Positions 42,996 to 54,155 of a DNA stretch of 64,000 nt are shown here, in pieces (position 1 is the stretch's first letter; the number at the start of each line of letters is the position of its first letter). Made by a program: the position numbers and the translations under genes. Source of the DNA: Dehalococcoidia bacterium (GTDB lineage Bacteria > Chloroflexota > Dehalococcoidia > Lucifugimonadales > Lucifugimonadaceae); NCBI GenBank assembly GCA_002728715.1, contig PBVQ01000014.1:22058-86057 (forward strand). Reading direction: 5' to 3'. The notes beneath the pieces were generated by a model. It searched no databases. It had not been told where the DNA came from and worked only from the letters and a program-made list of their open reading frames with translations.

Positions 42996-43892
42996 TTATT
43001 TAGTTTCTAAATCATCATTATTTGAAATATCACTTAAAAATTGTTCAACTTCTGGTAGTAATGATATTTCACTATCGTAATCTAGATTTATAACATCATT
43101 CCTAGAATCAAACTCTTTTTCAAATCGTTGAATCATATTTCTTAATTCATTATTGTCAGATAGAGCCGGTGTCACTTGTTCGTATTGATTTTTACCCAGA
43201 TTATATTCTGAAAATTTATTGTCAATTTTGTATATTTCTGAAATTACCTTTAATAATCTTGAAGCTCCTGCAAAATCATCATCTAGTTTCAAATATAGTG
43301 GTAGATGAACCATAAGTGACATTGTTTGAATAGTGAGTATTTTTTTTATTCTTTCAATAATTTGTGAAACTATCGAGGTAGGTCCTTCATAGTTTGATCT
43401 TCTAAATGAAATATCTTGGGTTAGTTTTGGATCCCAGTTATTAGCACTACCAGTAACTAAAAGTCCTCTTGTGTGAGGAACAGAATCATACATTCCTCCA
43501 AGCTGTATGTATCGAGTAATCTTGAAATATTTTAGTACCTCTATTATAGAATCATTGAAATCTTCCCCAAAAGAATGTGGTTCTAAAAGTTCAAGCAGAA
43601 GTATATCCTGCCCCGAAGTATTAATTAATGATAGCTCTGTGTTAGGAATTTTAAATTTTCTATCCCCTGATTTTGAGTCTAAGTATACTGTAGGTCTAAA
43701 ACGTGTATAGTCGTAGAATTTACTGGGCTTGTTAAGTTTACCTATTTTGACCCCAGCAAACTCTTTAAATAGTCTCCTAATTGCAATTTGTCCAACATTA
43801 CCTACATTTATCCATGGTTTTAGGATAACAATACAATGAGGATTGGTAATACTAAATTCTGAATTATATATTTGGAAATCTTTAATTAGCAT
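42996..43892 (-). CDS. PAC2 family protein
   Basis: VILKPWINVGNVGQIAIRRLFKEF..., YIQLGGMYDSVPHTRGLLVTGSANN. Confidence 0.85.
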   Translation of the reverse strand: MLIKDFQIYNSEFSITNPHCIVILKPWINVGNVGQIAIRRLFKEFAGVKIGKLNKPSKFYDYTRFRPTVYLDSKSGDRKFKIPNTELSLINTSGQDILLLELLEPHSFGEDFNDSIIEVLKYFKITRYIQLGGMYDSVPHTRGLLVTGSANNWDPKLTQDISFRRSNYEGPTSIVSQIIERIKKILTIQTMSLMVHLPLYLKLDDDFAGASRLLKVISEIYKIDNKFSEYNLGKNQYEQVTPALSDNNELRNMIQRFEKEFDSRNDVINLDYDSEISLLPEVEQFLSDISNNDDLETK

Positions 43893-43985
43893 ATAATAAT
43901 AAAATAATTAGTTATTATAGAAGTATAAATTATAGATTAACAATTGTCATCAAGAAAAAATTTGATTACATTAAGGAAAAATCCT

Positions 43986-44969
43986 ATGAAAAATAAATTT
44001 GTATTTATTCCAAATTCAAACGTCCTGACTAATAATAGTATTAAGATATGGTCAGAAAAATTATCTGATTTATTTACTGAATGGACATTTCATCGCCCAA
44101 AAAATAAAGAAGAGGCTTTAGTAGAAATTTCTAATGCTGATGCTGCTTATGGAACAATGGATAATGATTTATTATCAGCAGCGCAAAATATAAAATGGTT
44201 ACAAGCTCCTGCAGCTGCTCCTGATGAAGGTTTTTATTTTGATGAGTTAATAAAACATCCTATAGTTGTTACAAATTTTAAGGAAATTTATAATGATCAT
44301 ATATCCATTCAAATTTTAAGTTATATTCTTAGTTTTGCTAAAAATTCACATATTTATAGAGACCAACAAAATCGAAAAATTTGGAAGCAATTACCAGAAA
44401 CTCAGCATGAAATATTTTTACCAGAATCAACTGTAATAATTATTGGTGTTGGAGGAATTGGGCTAGAAACTGCAAGAATTTGCAAAGCTATTGGTATGAA
44501 AACGATTGGAATAGATGCAAAAAAAATAGATTCATCAAAATGGTTAGATGAAATATTTTTATCTAAAAACTTAATGAAACAAATTAATAAAGGTGACTTC
44601 ATAGTTTCAACAATACCTCATAACCCAATAACAGAAGGAATGTTTAATTATTCCTTTTTCAGTAAAATGAAAAAATCCTCATATTTTATTAATATTGGAA
44701 GAGGTAAAACAACATCCTTAAATGATTTAGATCAAGCAATTAGCAATAAAATAATCTCAGGAGCCGCTCTAGATGTCTTTGAAGAAGAGCCCTTAGATTC
44801 CAATAGTAATTTATGGAAATATCCGAATGTAATAATTACACCACATATTGCAGCTCACGGGGGTAAATATTTAGATGAAAGAAGATACGATATATTGAGA
44901 GAAAATATAAAAAGATTCCAACAAAATAAAGTTCTAAAAAATGTTGTTAATAAAAGTGAATGGCACTAA
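43986..44969 (+). CDS. D-2-hydroxyacid dehydrogenase
   Basis: VIIIGVGGIGLETARICKAIGMKTIGID, FINIGRGKTTSLNDLDQAI, GAALDVFEEEPLDSNSNLWKYPNVIITPHIA. Confidence 0.93.
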   Translation: MKNKFVFIPNSNVLTNNSIKIWSEKLSDLFTEWTFHRPKNKEEALVEISNADAAYGTMDNDLLSAAQNIKWLQAPAAAPDEGFYFDELIKHPIVVTNFKEIYNDHISIQILSYILSFAKNSHIYRDQQNRKIWKQLPETQHEIFLPESTVIIIGVGGIGLETARICKAIGMKTIGIDAKKIDSSKWLDEIFLSKNLMKQINKGDFIVSTIPHNPITEGMFNYSFFSKMKKSSYFINIGRGKTTSLNDLDQAISNKIISGAALDVFEEEPLDSNSNLWKYPNVIITPHIAAHGGKYLDERRYDILRENIKRFQQNKVLKNVVNKSEWH

Positions 44970-45521
44970 ATGATCAGGCATCAAACTGCAACTGGATTTA
45001 TAGTACATAGAGAAAAAACCTTACTTCATTATCACCCCAAGGTAAGAGAATGGCTACCCCCTGGTGGTCATATCGAAAAAAATGAGGATCCATTAGAAGC
45101 AATTGTCCGTGAAATCAATGAAGAAACTGGACTATCTTCTGATTATAAAAAATATAATAATTTTGTTTACCCCGTGCCAACTAACGAAATTTTAAATATA
45201 AGTAATTTAGAACAAGTTTATGCTCCATATAGCATCATGTTAGAAAATGTATATGATCGAGAAGTTGGTGAACACCAGCATATTGATCATATATATTTTT
45301 TTGCCCTGCATATAAAAGATGAGAAAAAAATGCCTAAACTTGCAAACATCTGGAAGTGGGTTGACATTAATCAATTAAAAGATTTAGAACCTCTAAAAAT
45401 CAATATTCCTCATAAAGAAAATGAATTAGATTCTAAAGCACCACCTGAAGATGTTATAGTTCTGGGTATCAAGGCCATAGAACACGTAAAAGAAAAATCA
45501 AAATTGTACTTTCCTCTATAA
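44970..45521 (+). CDS. NUDIX hydrolase
   Basis: GGHIEKNEDPLEAIVREINEETGL. Confidence 0.95.
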   Translation: MIRHQTATGFIVHREKTLLHYHPKVREWLPPGGHIEKNEDPLEAIVREINEETGLSSDYKKYNNFVYPVPTNEILNISNLEQVYAPYSIMLENVYDREVGEHQHIDHIYFFALHIKDEKKMPKLANIWKWVDINQLKDLEPLKINIPHKENELDSKAPPEDVIVLGIKAIEHVKEKSKLYFPL

Positions 45522-46613
45522 AAATTTACCTCGTCCACTTATTGGTATTACTTCCTCCAATTTACCATTTCTTATCCCATAAAAATTTTCATGCAAATTA
45601 ATAGTTGTATCTCCATGCATAGGAAGGGCAAAAATTTTGTCCCCTATTTCCAATGATATTTTTCCCCCGCTTGCTGATTCAATTACAGTATGCTCTTCCG
45701 AATGTTTTTTTATCTGAAGTTTTTCATTTGAAATAATCTCAGCAGTGCCTCTATCAACAGATATAGATTTCAGGCCAAAATCAGCAACAACTCTATCTTC
45801 TGATTTTGAAATAACTGTAGACATTACTGTTAGTGCAGACTTAAATTCGTCAATAACATTCAAGTAATCACCATCCATAAAAATATAAGAACCACACTGA
45901 ACCTCGGTAATTCCGGGTATTTTTCCAGAAATTGCATAAGTTCCTGTTCCTGATGCAGAAACTAATTCTACATTAATTCCAATAGACCTAATCTTATCCG
46001 CTGCATCGTTTAATACCGACATAGCTTTTTGGGTTTCAAGTACCCTAGATTCATGATCTCTTACTGCAACAGCATGACCTTCATATCCCATTATTCCATG
46101 AAAATTTAATGACTTTGATTTTTCTATTTCTTCAGCTAGAATTACAGATTCTTCTGGTGAAACCCCACATCTATTCATACCAACATTAATCTCAATTATT
46201 ACACCTATTTTTACAGAATAATTTTTTGCAATTTGAGATAGTTGATTTATATTTTTTTCATTCTCAACTGCAATAATTATATTAGTTTTTTTTGCTAATT
46301 TCGCAAGTCTTGTAATTTTTGCTTCTCCAATAATTTGATTGGTTATCAAAATATTATTTATACCACCTTCAGTTAGAACTTCAGCTTCGGCTAGTTTAGC
46401 ACAGCACACTCCAATAGCACCAGCTGCAATTTGCTTTTTTGCCCAGTATGAACTTTTATGAGTTTTTGCGTGAGGTCTAACATCTATTCCTAATTCATTT
46501 GCATTGTTTTGTAAAGTCGTAATATTTTTTTCAGCAATATCTAAATCAATAATAATACATGGTGTTTCTAATTCATTTACAGGAGTACCTTTTTTAGGTA
46601 AATAACTATTCAT
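45516..46613 (-). CDS. PLP-dependent fold-type III amino acid aldolase/racemase family (D-threonine aldolase-like)
   Basis: LETPCIIIDLDIAEKNI, RPHAKTHKS, NVGMNRCGV, SASGTGTY. Confidence 0.9.
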   Translation of the reverse strand: MNSYLPKKGTPVNELETPCIIIDLDIAEKNITTLQNNANELGIDVRPHAKTHKSSYWAKKQIAAGAIGVCCAKLAEAEVLTEGGINNILITNQIIGEAKITRLAKLAKKTNIIIAVENEKNINQLSQIAKNYSVKIGVIIEINVGMNRCGVSPEESVILAEEIEKSKSLNFHGIMGYEGHAVAVRDHESRVLETQKAMSVLNDAADKIRSIGINVELVSASGTGTYAISGKIPGITEVQCGSYIFMDGDYLNVIDEFKSALTVMSTVISKSEDRVVADFGLKSISVDRGTAEIISNEKLQIKKHSEEHTVIESASGGKISLEIGDKIFALPMHGDTTINLHENFYGIRNGKLEEVIPISGRGKFL

Positions 46614-46693
46614 TTCTTACTTTCTTTTATTTAAATTAAAATACATAATATTATAATATTAACAAAAATAAATTTAAGAAACTGTAAATAAAA

Positions 46694-48418
46694 ATGACAA
46701 AAAAATCGATTAGTAAATTAAATCAAAAAAGATCGCTTAAACGACAGGTAGGAAAATGGAGAAGTTGGGAAACTACTGAAGGAGTAGCAAGGGCTCCTCA
46801 TAGGTCTATGATGAGAGCTATGGGGCTAAATGATGACGACATAAATGCCCCATTTATTGGTGTTGCTTCAACACATAACGAGGTCACACCCTGTAATGCA
46901 GGAATTAAGCCTTTAGCTGATGAGGTAAAAAATGGTATTATTTCCTCAAAAGGCACGCCTTTTGAATTCGGTACTATAACTGTTTCAGATGCAATATCAA
47001 TGGGTACAGAAGGTATGAAAGGATCGTTAGTTTCAAGAGAAATAATTGCAGATTCAATTGAAACTGTATGCTTTGCCGAAAGATATGATGGTGTTGTAGC
47101 AATAGCAGGCTGCGATAAATCACTTCCAGGTGCAATGATGGCAATGGCACGATTAAATATCCCTAGTGTATTCGTTTATGGTGGGTCAATTTTACCTGGT
47201 CATCTAAATGGTCAAGATTTAACTATTATTAGTGCATTTGAAGCCGTTGGCAAAAGACAATCTGGAGAAATTAATGATAAACAACTAAGAGATATAGAAA
47301 TGCATGCATGCCCAGGACCAGGTTCTTGCGGTGGTATGTTTACTGCTAATACTATGTCAAGTATTGGGGAAGCTATAGGTCTAAGTCTACCTGGATCTGC
47401 TTCTGAAGCAGCAGTTGATCAAAGGAAAAAAGATTCTTCTAGGCAAGCTGGTGTTGCAGTAATGAACCTAGTTAGAAAAAATATAAGACCGTCGGATATA
47501 TTAACAAAAAAAGCCTTTGAAAACGCCGTAACATTAGTTGTCGCAATGGGTGGTTCAACAAACACAGCGTTGCATCTTCCTGCAATTGCAAATGAAATGG
47601 GTATAAAACTATCCTTAAAAGAAATTCATGATATTTCTATGAGAACGCCTCTGCTTGCAGATATGAAGCCTGGAGGAAAATATGTAATGTTTGATCTAGA
47701 CAAGGTAGGAGGGGTCCAACTAGTAATGAAAAGATTACTAGAAGCTGGTTTATTGCATGGAGACGAAATGACTGTTACTGGAAAAACGATAAAAGAAAAC
47801 CTAAAGAATATTGACTTAAATCATAAAGAAAATAATATTGTCCGATTGGTGGAAAATCCAATTTCAAAAACAGGAGGTTTAGTCACATTATTCGGTAATC
47901 TGGCTCCTGATGGATGTGTACTTAAAGTTGCAGGTCATGATTTTGGGAAAAAATTTACTGGTCCAGCAAAAGTTTTTGATCAAGAAGAACAGGCTATGGA
48001 AGCACTTCGAAAAAGAGAAATTAAAGCAGGTGATGTAGTAATTATACGATATGAAGGTCCAAAAGGAGGACCAGGTATGAGAGAGATGCTTTCAATAACT
48101 GGCGCATTAGTTGGTCAAGGATTAAGTGAAAGCGTTTATCTTATAACTGATGGTAGATTTTCAGGTGGATCCACAGGGGCTATCATTGGGCATTTAGGAC
48201 CTGAAGCCGCTGTAGGAGGTCCTATTGCAGCAGTTAATAATGGAGATGTTATAGAAATCAATTTAGACAAATTTGAACTTAATGTAAAAATATCAGATGA
48301 AGAAATAAAAAATAGACTATCAAACTGGAAACCAAAAAAACCTTTATATGAAAGAGGCACATTAGGAAAATATATTAAATTGGTAAAGCCAGCTTCAACT
48401 GGAGCGGTAACCTCATAA
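46694..48418 (+). CDS. ilvD: Dihydroxy-acid dehydratase
   Basis: [44 protein letters not shown]. Confidence 0.97.
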   Translation: MTKKSISKLNQKRSLKRQVGKWRSWETTEGVARAPHRSMMRAMGLNDDDINAPFIGVASTHNEVTPCNAGIKPLADEVKNGIISSKGTPFEFGTITVSDAISMGTEGMKGSLVSREIIADSIETVCFAERYDGVVAIAGCDKSLPGAMMAMARLNIPSVFVYGGSILPGHLNGQDLTIISAFEAVGKRQSGEINDKQLRDIEMHACPGPGSCGGMFTANTMSSIGEAIGLSLPGSASEAAVDQRKKDSSRQAGVAVMNLVRKNIRPSDILTKKAFENAVTLVVAMGGSTNTALHLPAIANEMGIKLSLKEIHDISMRTPLLADMKPGGKYVMFDLDKVGGVQLVMKRLLEAGLLHGDEMTVTGKTIKENLKNIDLNHKENNIVRLVENPISKTGGLVTLFGNLAPDGCVLKVAGHDFGKKFTGPAKVFDQEEQAMEALRKREIKAGDVVIIRYEGPKGGPGMREMLSITGALVGQGLSESVYLITDGRFSGGSTGAIIGHLGPEAAVGGPIAAVNNGDVIEINLDKFELNVKISDEEIKNRLSNWKPKKPLYERGTLGKYIKLVKPASTGAVTS

Positions 48419-49774
48419 TTTATTCATACACATTTTATAGGCTATAGCAAGCATACTTTTAGTACCAGATATAAGAGATGCTATTCCAATTGATTCATTA
48501 GTTCCATGAATATTGTTCAAAGTAGCATCATCTTGTGGATCAGAACCGTAAAATCCGTAAGTTGTTATACCTAATCTCCTTGTGTAAGTTGAGTCAGTAA
48601 ACCCTGGGCTATGTAAAGGAATCCATTTTATTTCTTTATTATTTTGAATTATTGATTGTGATTCTATAATCGCATCAGCTAAAGGTGAATCAAATTTAGA
48701 TTCATTAGGTTCTGACATATATTCTAAATCATATGTTAAGCCATCTATATCTTGAGAAATTTTTTCAATCTCAGATGTAATATAATCAATTTTTTGAAAA
48801 GGTAGATTTCTAATATCACATGTTAAGATTATTTCTTCAGGAATACTGTTAGACTTAATTCCACCTTGAACCATAGTCGGTGTAATAAGCATCTGTGACA
48901 ATGCTTTACTTAATGAGGAAACTAAAGGATACGAGTTATCTAATCTATCAATTAATTTATCAAAATTACTCGAATCTATCTTTTCCTCAATACCAAAATC
49001 ATGTAAATGATTAAAAAATGGAAGCGTAGTGATTATTTCTGGTTTATACTCCTCTAAATTTTTTAATAATTTACCTAGTTGGAAACTAGCATTTTTCCCC
49101 ATCCAAGGAGTTGAAGCATGCCCACTTTCTCCTTTAATTTTAAATTTTAATTCTAATCTTCCTTTTTCACCCACTCCTATTGATAAAACTAATTTATTAT
49201 CCGCTTGAATTGATACACTTCCACCCTCATTGATAGCGTAGTCTGAAGTAATTAATTCTGGATGTTTTTCTGCAAGCCAGCGAAATCCCCATTTACCTCC
49301 ATGTTCCTCATCAGCTCCACTTACTAATTTTAATCCATAGTCTAGCGTAATATTATTTCTTTTTAATATCTTAAATGCCATCATTTGAGTTGTTAATAGT
49401 GCTTTACAGTCATTAGAGCCTCTGCCATATACCCTTCCCTCATGTATAGTGCCAGAAAATGGGTCAAATTTCCATTTTTCCTCATTTTCAACTGGGACTA
49501 CATCAGTATGAGACATAAACATCAGTTTAGTTTTATCAGATATACTTGGATAATCAGAGATAAAATTATTTCTTTTCGGGTCTTTTCCTATAAGGTTTGA
49601 TGAAATACCATCGTCAAGTAATGAGTTTCTTAGGAATTCAGCAACAAGAGTTTCATTTCCAGTGGGCATAAAGCCTGTATTTATTGAAGGTATTTTTATT
49701 AATTCTTGATTCATATAGATTATTTCGTTAATAGAATCATCTACTTGATCAATTAAACTTTGTAAACTTGACAT
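48413..49774 (-). CDS. M20 family metallopeptidase (ArgE/DapE-like)
   Basis: [36 protein letters not shown]. Confidence 0.92.
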   Translation of the reverse strand: MSSLQSLIDQVDDSINEIIYMNQELIKIPSINTGFMPTGNETLVAEFLRNSLLDDGISSNLIGKDPKRNNFISDYPSISDKTKLMFMSHTDVVPVENEEKWKFDPFSGTIHEGRVYGRGSNDCKALLTTQMMAFKILKRNNITLDYGLKLVSGADEEHGGKWGFRWLAEKHPELITSDYAINEGGSVSIQADNKLVLSIGVGEKGRLELKFKIKGESGHASTPWMGKNASFQLGKLLKNLEEYKPEIITTLPFFNHLHDFGIEEKIDSSNFDKLIDRLDNSYPLVSSLSKALSQMLITPTMVQGGIKSNSIPEEIILTCDIRNLPFQKIDYITSEIEKISQDIDGLTYDLEYMSEPNESKFDSPLADAIIESQSIIQNNKEIKWIPLHSPGFTDSTYTRRLGITTYGFYGSDPQDDATLNNIHGTNESIGIASLISGTKSMLAIAYKMCMNKL

Positions 49775-49842
49775 TATTTCTCCATAACCAATAATTTTCA
49801 GGTTTCATTATAATAAATTAAATTATTTGAAATAATTATATT

Positions 49843-50865
49843 ATGCTAATATCAAAACTTAACAAAATAAATATATTTACAATTTTTCTAATTTTTAGTT
49901 CTATATTTTTTGGCTGTAGCAGCCAAAATAGTCAAAATATAAATATTTTCCCTGTAGTATTTTCTTTTTCAAAAAATCAAAATGTTGACATTTATAAACT
50001 AAGTAGCCTTGGCGGAGAATTAACACAACTTACTACGGACAAATCTTCTGAAACTATGCCAACTTGGTCTCCAGATAAAAACTCTATTGCTTATTTATCT
50101 GACATAAATGGTACTAACACTCTATGGATAATGGATTCTAACGGTAAATCAAAAAAAGAAATTTTAGATTCGGATATAAAAGTAAATAATTTTTTTTGGG
50201 CCCCTGATTCTAAAAAAATAGCCGCTGAAATAAATAGAAACGATAAATTAAATATAATAATAATTAATCTAGAACAAAACTCAAAAGAGATATTGAATTT
50301 ACCTTACAGTCAAGTTTTTATTGGTGACTGGTCTCCTGATGGTAAATGGCTATTATATAACGTAGAAGACACAAATAATAAAGGTGTTAAGAGAAAAAGT
50401 ATCACTGGAGTAGATGAATTTACGATTACAGAAAAAGATGACCATTCTCCAAAATGGTCTCCCAATGGAAAATGGATTACATTTATGAGAAAAAACACCT
50501 TAGGTAACTTCGATTTAGTTTATACAAATATTTATGGAGAAAAAGAAGAAATACTATTAAGAGAAAATGTAAAAAAAATAGATTACGATTGGTCAAGTGA
50601 CAGTAAAAATATTATTTTTTCTAAAAAAGAAAAACAGTCAAATATGAATGAAATTTTTAAGATTGAAATAAAAAATGGTTTAATTAAACAACTAACATTT
50701 AACAGAGTAAATGACCTTAATCCGAGATGGAATAATAAAAATTCTACTATAATTTTTTCATCTGAAAACGAAAATATTCTTGATCTTTACTCGATGTTAA
50801 TAGATGGTTCAGAGCAAATAAGATTAACTAGAAATCTAGATAAATTTATAGATGCAGATTGGTAA
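49843..50865 (+). CDS. TolB-like beta-propeller lipoprotein
   Basis: Signal peptide with FFGCSS lipobox; repeated 'PTWSPDKNSIAYLSD', 'PKWSPNGKWITFM', 'PRWNNKNSTIIFSS'. Confidence 0.88.
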   Translation: MLISKLNKINIFTIFLIFSSIFFGCSSQNSQNINIFPVVFSFSKNQNVDIYKLSSLGGELTQLTTDKSSETMPTWSPDKNSIAYLSDINGTNTLWIMDSNGKSKKEILDSDIKVNNFFWAPDSKKIAAEINRNDKLNIIIINLEQNSKEILNLPYSQVFIGDWSPDGKWLLYNVEDTNNKGVKRKSITGVDEFTITEKDDHSPKWSPNGKWITFMRKNTLGNFDLVYTNIYGEKEEILLRENVKKIDYDWSSDSKNIIFSKKEKQSNMNEIFKIEIKNGLIKQLTFNRVNDLNPRWNNKNSTIIFSSENENILDLYSMLIDGSEQIRLTRNLDKFIDADW

Positions 50866-50867
50866 AT

Positions 50868-51749
50868 TTATCGTAACCCTATCTTACCCAACCAGTTTGA
50901 TGTTTTATCATCCTCTTTCGAATCAACATTAATTGAGTTTCTTAGTTCTGGCGGCTTAGGAGTATTTTCCTCATTGGAAGAACTGCCTCCTATTTTTCTT
51001 CTAGTTGGAGTTCTCCTGATAGGAGTTTTTGAAGTTGAAGAGTTTTTATTTCCATACGATTTTTTTGAAATTGATGAAGTTCTAGTTGATCGTGTTGATT
51101 TAGTCAATGCTTTGTCTTCACCATTTGGTGAAGCAGCCTCATCAGTAACTTTAGATCTTCTAGATGTTGCTGCAGCTCTGATCCTAGCTTTCGATCTAGT
51201 CATCCACAAACCTGTAAAAAATGTTTTGTTTAGTCTTATAGAATAGTCGGCAACTCTACTAGATTCTGTAGAAAGATTACTGTCAAAAGCCGCAACTTCA
51301 ATATGTTTTCCTGTATCTTTTACGGCTTGTAAAGCAGGATAAAAATCTGCATCACCACTGACTACTATTGCAGTATCGTAATGATCCTGATATGCATGAG
51401 CAACTAAATCTGTTGCTAACATGACATCTACTCCTTTTTCAACTAAGGTGTCACCTCTTTGTTTCCATATACCTAGTCTGACTTCTATGAAAGGTGTTTC
51501 ATACATAGAATCTAAAAATTTTTTTTGATCTTGTACCATGTTTGCAGAGGTTTCATTATCCTGCCTAACATTATAATAATAAGTCCTTCTAAGGGATCTT
51601 CCATTAGCAAGTTTTGTAGAAAATTTATCAAACTGTAAATCATGCCTACCGCAATTTTGAGATAGAACATGATATAAATTACTTCCATCAATGTAAACCA
51701 TTACACGATCATTATTATTAATTGATAAATTTGAAATTTTCGAAGCCAT
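50868..51749 (-). CDS. NYN domain (LabA/DUF88-like) putative ribonuclease with basic low-complexity C-terminus
   Basis: VMVYIDGSNLYHVL, EKGVDVMLATDLVAHAYQDHYDTAIVVSGDADFYPALQAV. Confidence 0.9.
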   Translation of the reverse strand: MASKISNLSINNNDRVMVYIDGSNLYHVLSQNCGRHDLQFDKFSTKLANGRSLRRTYYYNVRQDNETSANMVQDQKKFLDSMYETPFIEVRLGIWKQRGDTLVEKGVDVMLATDLVAHAYQDHYDTAIVVSGDADFYPALQAVKDTGKHIEVAAFDSNLSTESSRVADYSIRLNKTFFTGLWMTRSKARIRAAATSRRSKVTDEAASPNGEDKALTKSTRSTRTSSISKKSYGNKNSSTSKTPIRRTPTRRKIGGSSSNEENTPKPPELRNSINVDSKEDDKTSNWLGKIGLR

Positions 51750-51918
51750 CAGTTTTCCAATCTAGTAAATAAGAAGTTTTTAATTTGTAAAAACTAACTT
51801 TAGTAAATAAAATAAAAAAAAATATAGTAATATTGTATAACAGAATTTGAATAACATATTTTTTTTTGAAAAATTAGTATAAATAATCACTAGTATTCAT
51901 GAATAAAGGTTGGGAAAC

Positions 51919-52608
51919 ATGAAAACCATAGAACAATTTTCTACTCCGTGCGAAATGCCTAATGGCCTTCAATGGACAGACGAAGGTCTATTCATAATGG
52001 ATCAAAAAACAGATAACGTATATGTTGTTAGCGAAACTGGTAATATTATAAGAATTATATATACCCCAACTGCAAACGGGTCAGGAATAACTGTTGGAGA
52101 TGGATACCTATGGACAGCCTCTAATGGACATTCTGCTTCTAGGCCTAAAAGATCTACTGACACCGGATTAGGATTCATATACAAGCTTGATTTAAATACT
52201 GGAGAACCTTTAGATAGATTTAGAACACCGGATGGCGGAGGTATACATGGCATAGAATGGGATAATGGTAAGATGTGGGTTACAGCATTTAATCCAACTG
52301 CATTATATTTAGTTGATGGTAAAGATTTTCGTATTATCAAAAAAATTCCAGTCGCATTGCCTAGACTGCACGGACTGGCTAGGGTAGAAGATGGAATTTG
52401 GTGTGCACATACATCAGATAACGTAATAATTAAATATTGCACAGATTCTGGTGAAGAAAAAGACACTATCAAATTAGATGAGGGAGATGCTTATATTCAC
52501 GGATTAAGTATTAAGGATGGAGAGTTATGGTACTCAGATTCAAACTTTGCAGGAAAACATGGCACAGCTATTTTGGGGAAACCTGAGATAGGTAAAATAA
52601 AGATATAA
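51919..52608 (+). CDS. Beta-propeller (SMP-30/NHL-like) protein
   Basis: Repeated GLQWTDEGLFIMD / GITVGDGYLWTA / GIEWDNGKMWVTA / GLARVEDGIWCAH / GLSIKDGELWYSD blades. Confidence 0.8.
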   Translation: MKTIEQFSTPCEMPNGLQWTDEGLFIMDQKTDNVYVVSETGNIIRIIYTPTANGSGITVGDGYLWTASNGHSASRPKRSTDTGLGFIYKLDLNTGEPLDRFRTPDGGGIHGIEWDNGKMWVTAFNPTALYLVDGKDFRIIKKIPVALPRLHGLARVEDGIWCAHTSDNVIIKYCTDSGEEKDTIKLDEGDAYIHGLSIKDGELWYSDSNFAGKHGTAILGKPEIGKIKI

Positions 52609-52620
52609 ATTGTGGACAAA

Positions 52621-53448
52621 ATGATAACTATTGATAGCCATCAACATTTCTGGGAAATAAATAGATTTAATTATTCATGGATTGATAAAAAAAGTCCTTT
52701 GAGAAAAGATTTTTTGCCAAATGACCTAGAAAAACTTATAAAAGAAAATCAAATTGATAAAACAATTATTGTTCAAGCAGTACCATCTACTGAGGAAACA
52801 TATTGGCTTTTAGAAATGGCAGAAAATTATGATTTTATTGCAGGAGTGGTTGGCTGGGTGGACTTAACAGATCCAAAAATTGAAAAAACCCTAAATATAC
52901 TACAAGAGAATCAATTCTTTAAGGGAGTTAGGCATTTGTGGGAAACTGATGAAGATCCAGAATGGATCATTAATTCTGGAGCTATTAGAGGGCTCAAAGT
53001 TATCGCCGAAAGAAATTTGACTTTCGACTTCTTAGCTAGACCTAAGAATTTAATTTATATCCCAAAAATTATGAATTTAGTACCTAATCTTCGAGCTGTT
53101 TTAGATCACATTGGTAAACCTGAAATAGCAGAAAAAAAAATACAGCCTTGGCTTAATGATATAAGAAAAATTTCTAGCATTGATAATGTTTTTTGCAAAC
53201 TTTCTGGAATGATCACCGAAGCAAATCTAAAAAATTGGCGTATTGAAGACATAAAGCCATATGTTCATCATGTACTATCATTATTTGGTGCAGATAGAAT
53301 AATGTTTGGTAGCGACTGGCCAGTTTGTACTCTTGCAGGGCAATATAAAGATGTGAAAAATTCTTTTTATGAAATTCTTAAAGACTTAGATCCTACATCA
53401 ACAAATAAAATATTTGGTGAAAACGCATCTAAATTTTATAAAATTTAG
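52621..53448 (+). CDS. Amidohydrolase 2 family
   Basis: IDSHQHFWEINRFNYSWI, VLDHIGKP, IMFGSDWPVCTLAG. Confidence 0.93.
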   Translation: MITIDSHQHFWEINRFNYSWIDKKSPLRKDFLPNDLEKLIKENQIDKTIIVQAVPSTEETYWLLEMAENYDFIAGVVGWVDLTDPKIEKTLNILQENQFFKGVRHLWETDEDPEWIINSGAIRGLKVIAERNLTFDFLARPKNLIYIPKIMNLVPNLRAVLDHIGKPEIAEKKIQPWLNDIRKISSIDNVFCKLSGMITEANLKNWRIEDIKPYVHHVLSLFGADRIMFGSDWPVCTLAGQYKDVKNSFYEILKDLDPTSTNKIFGENASKFYKI

Positions 53449-53451
53449 AAT

Positions 53452-54153
53452 TTACCCTAAGGGTTTTCCAGATGACCAGCTCCAGTTATCAGGAGGCCAA
53501 ATATTTTTCCCAACTCTTCTTGCCGAGTCTGCATTTCTAGATTCATCATACCAATCTTTGACAGTTTGAATCCATAAATTTATGTGAGGAGTACCCTTAT
53601 GATAATCAAAGGATTTATCGTTGACATATACCTCGTATAGATAAATTTCTGATTTATCATTAATATTTTGGTAAACATCAAAACGTAAGCAACCTTGCTC
53701 TTCATGAGTTGACCCCAAACCATCTAATTTTACTGCAGTAATAAAGTCATCGACTTTCTCAGATTTTATATATTTTGGTGCATGTATGATATGTAACCCG
53801 GATTCAAAATAATCATTTTCTATAGCTCCATTTCTCTTTGAATCCCATAATGCATCCATCAAAGGAAAAACTGGTTTACAAAAAGAGACCTCAGGTTCAG
53901 ATAATAATAAACTCTTAACTGCTCTATCCCACTGTTTAAAATGTGGATACGTTAAGTGTTCTTCAAAAGATTCTTTATCGTTATATATCTCACAAAAACC
54001 AAACAGGTTAGGTTTTTCATTATCTTGAACAATATCAAATCTTCGACAGCCAGGTTCAAACTCTACTGAACCTCTTGCATCACTAATTGATTCATTTATA
54101 AATTCATTTATTTTATCTTTTTTTACTTCCAACCTAACCATTACAATATACAT
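53452..54153 (-). CDS. Tandem antibiotic-biosynthesis-monooxygenase (ABM) domain protein
   Basis: Two ABM-like halves: EPGCRRFDIVQDNE...FCEIYNDKESFEEHLTYPHFKQW and EQGCLRFDVYQNIND...YEVYVNDKSFDYHKGTPHINLW. Confidence 0.87.
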   Translation of the reverse strand: MYIVMVRLEVKKDKINEFINESISDARGSVEFEPGCRRFDIVQDNEKPNLFGFCEIYNDKESFEEHLTYPHFKQWDRAVKSLLLSEPEVSFCKPVFPLMDALWDSKRNGAIENDYFESGLHIIHAPKYIKSEKVDDFITAVKLDGLGSTHEEQGCLRFDVYQNINDKSEIYLYEVYVNDKSFDYHKGTPHINLWIQTVKDWYDESRNADSARRVGKNIWPPDNWSWSSGKPLG

Positions 54154-54155
54154 AA

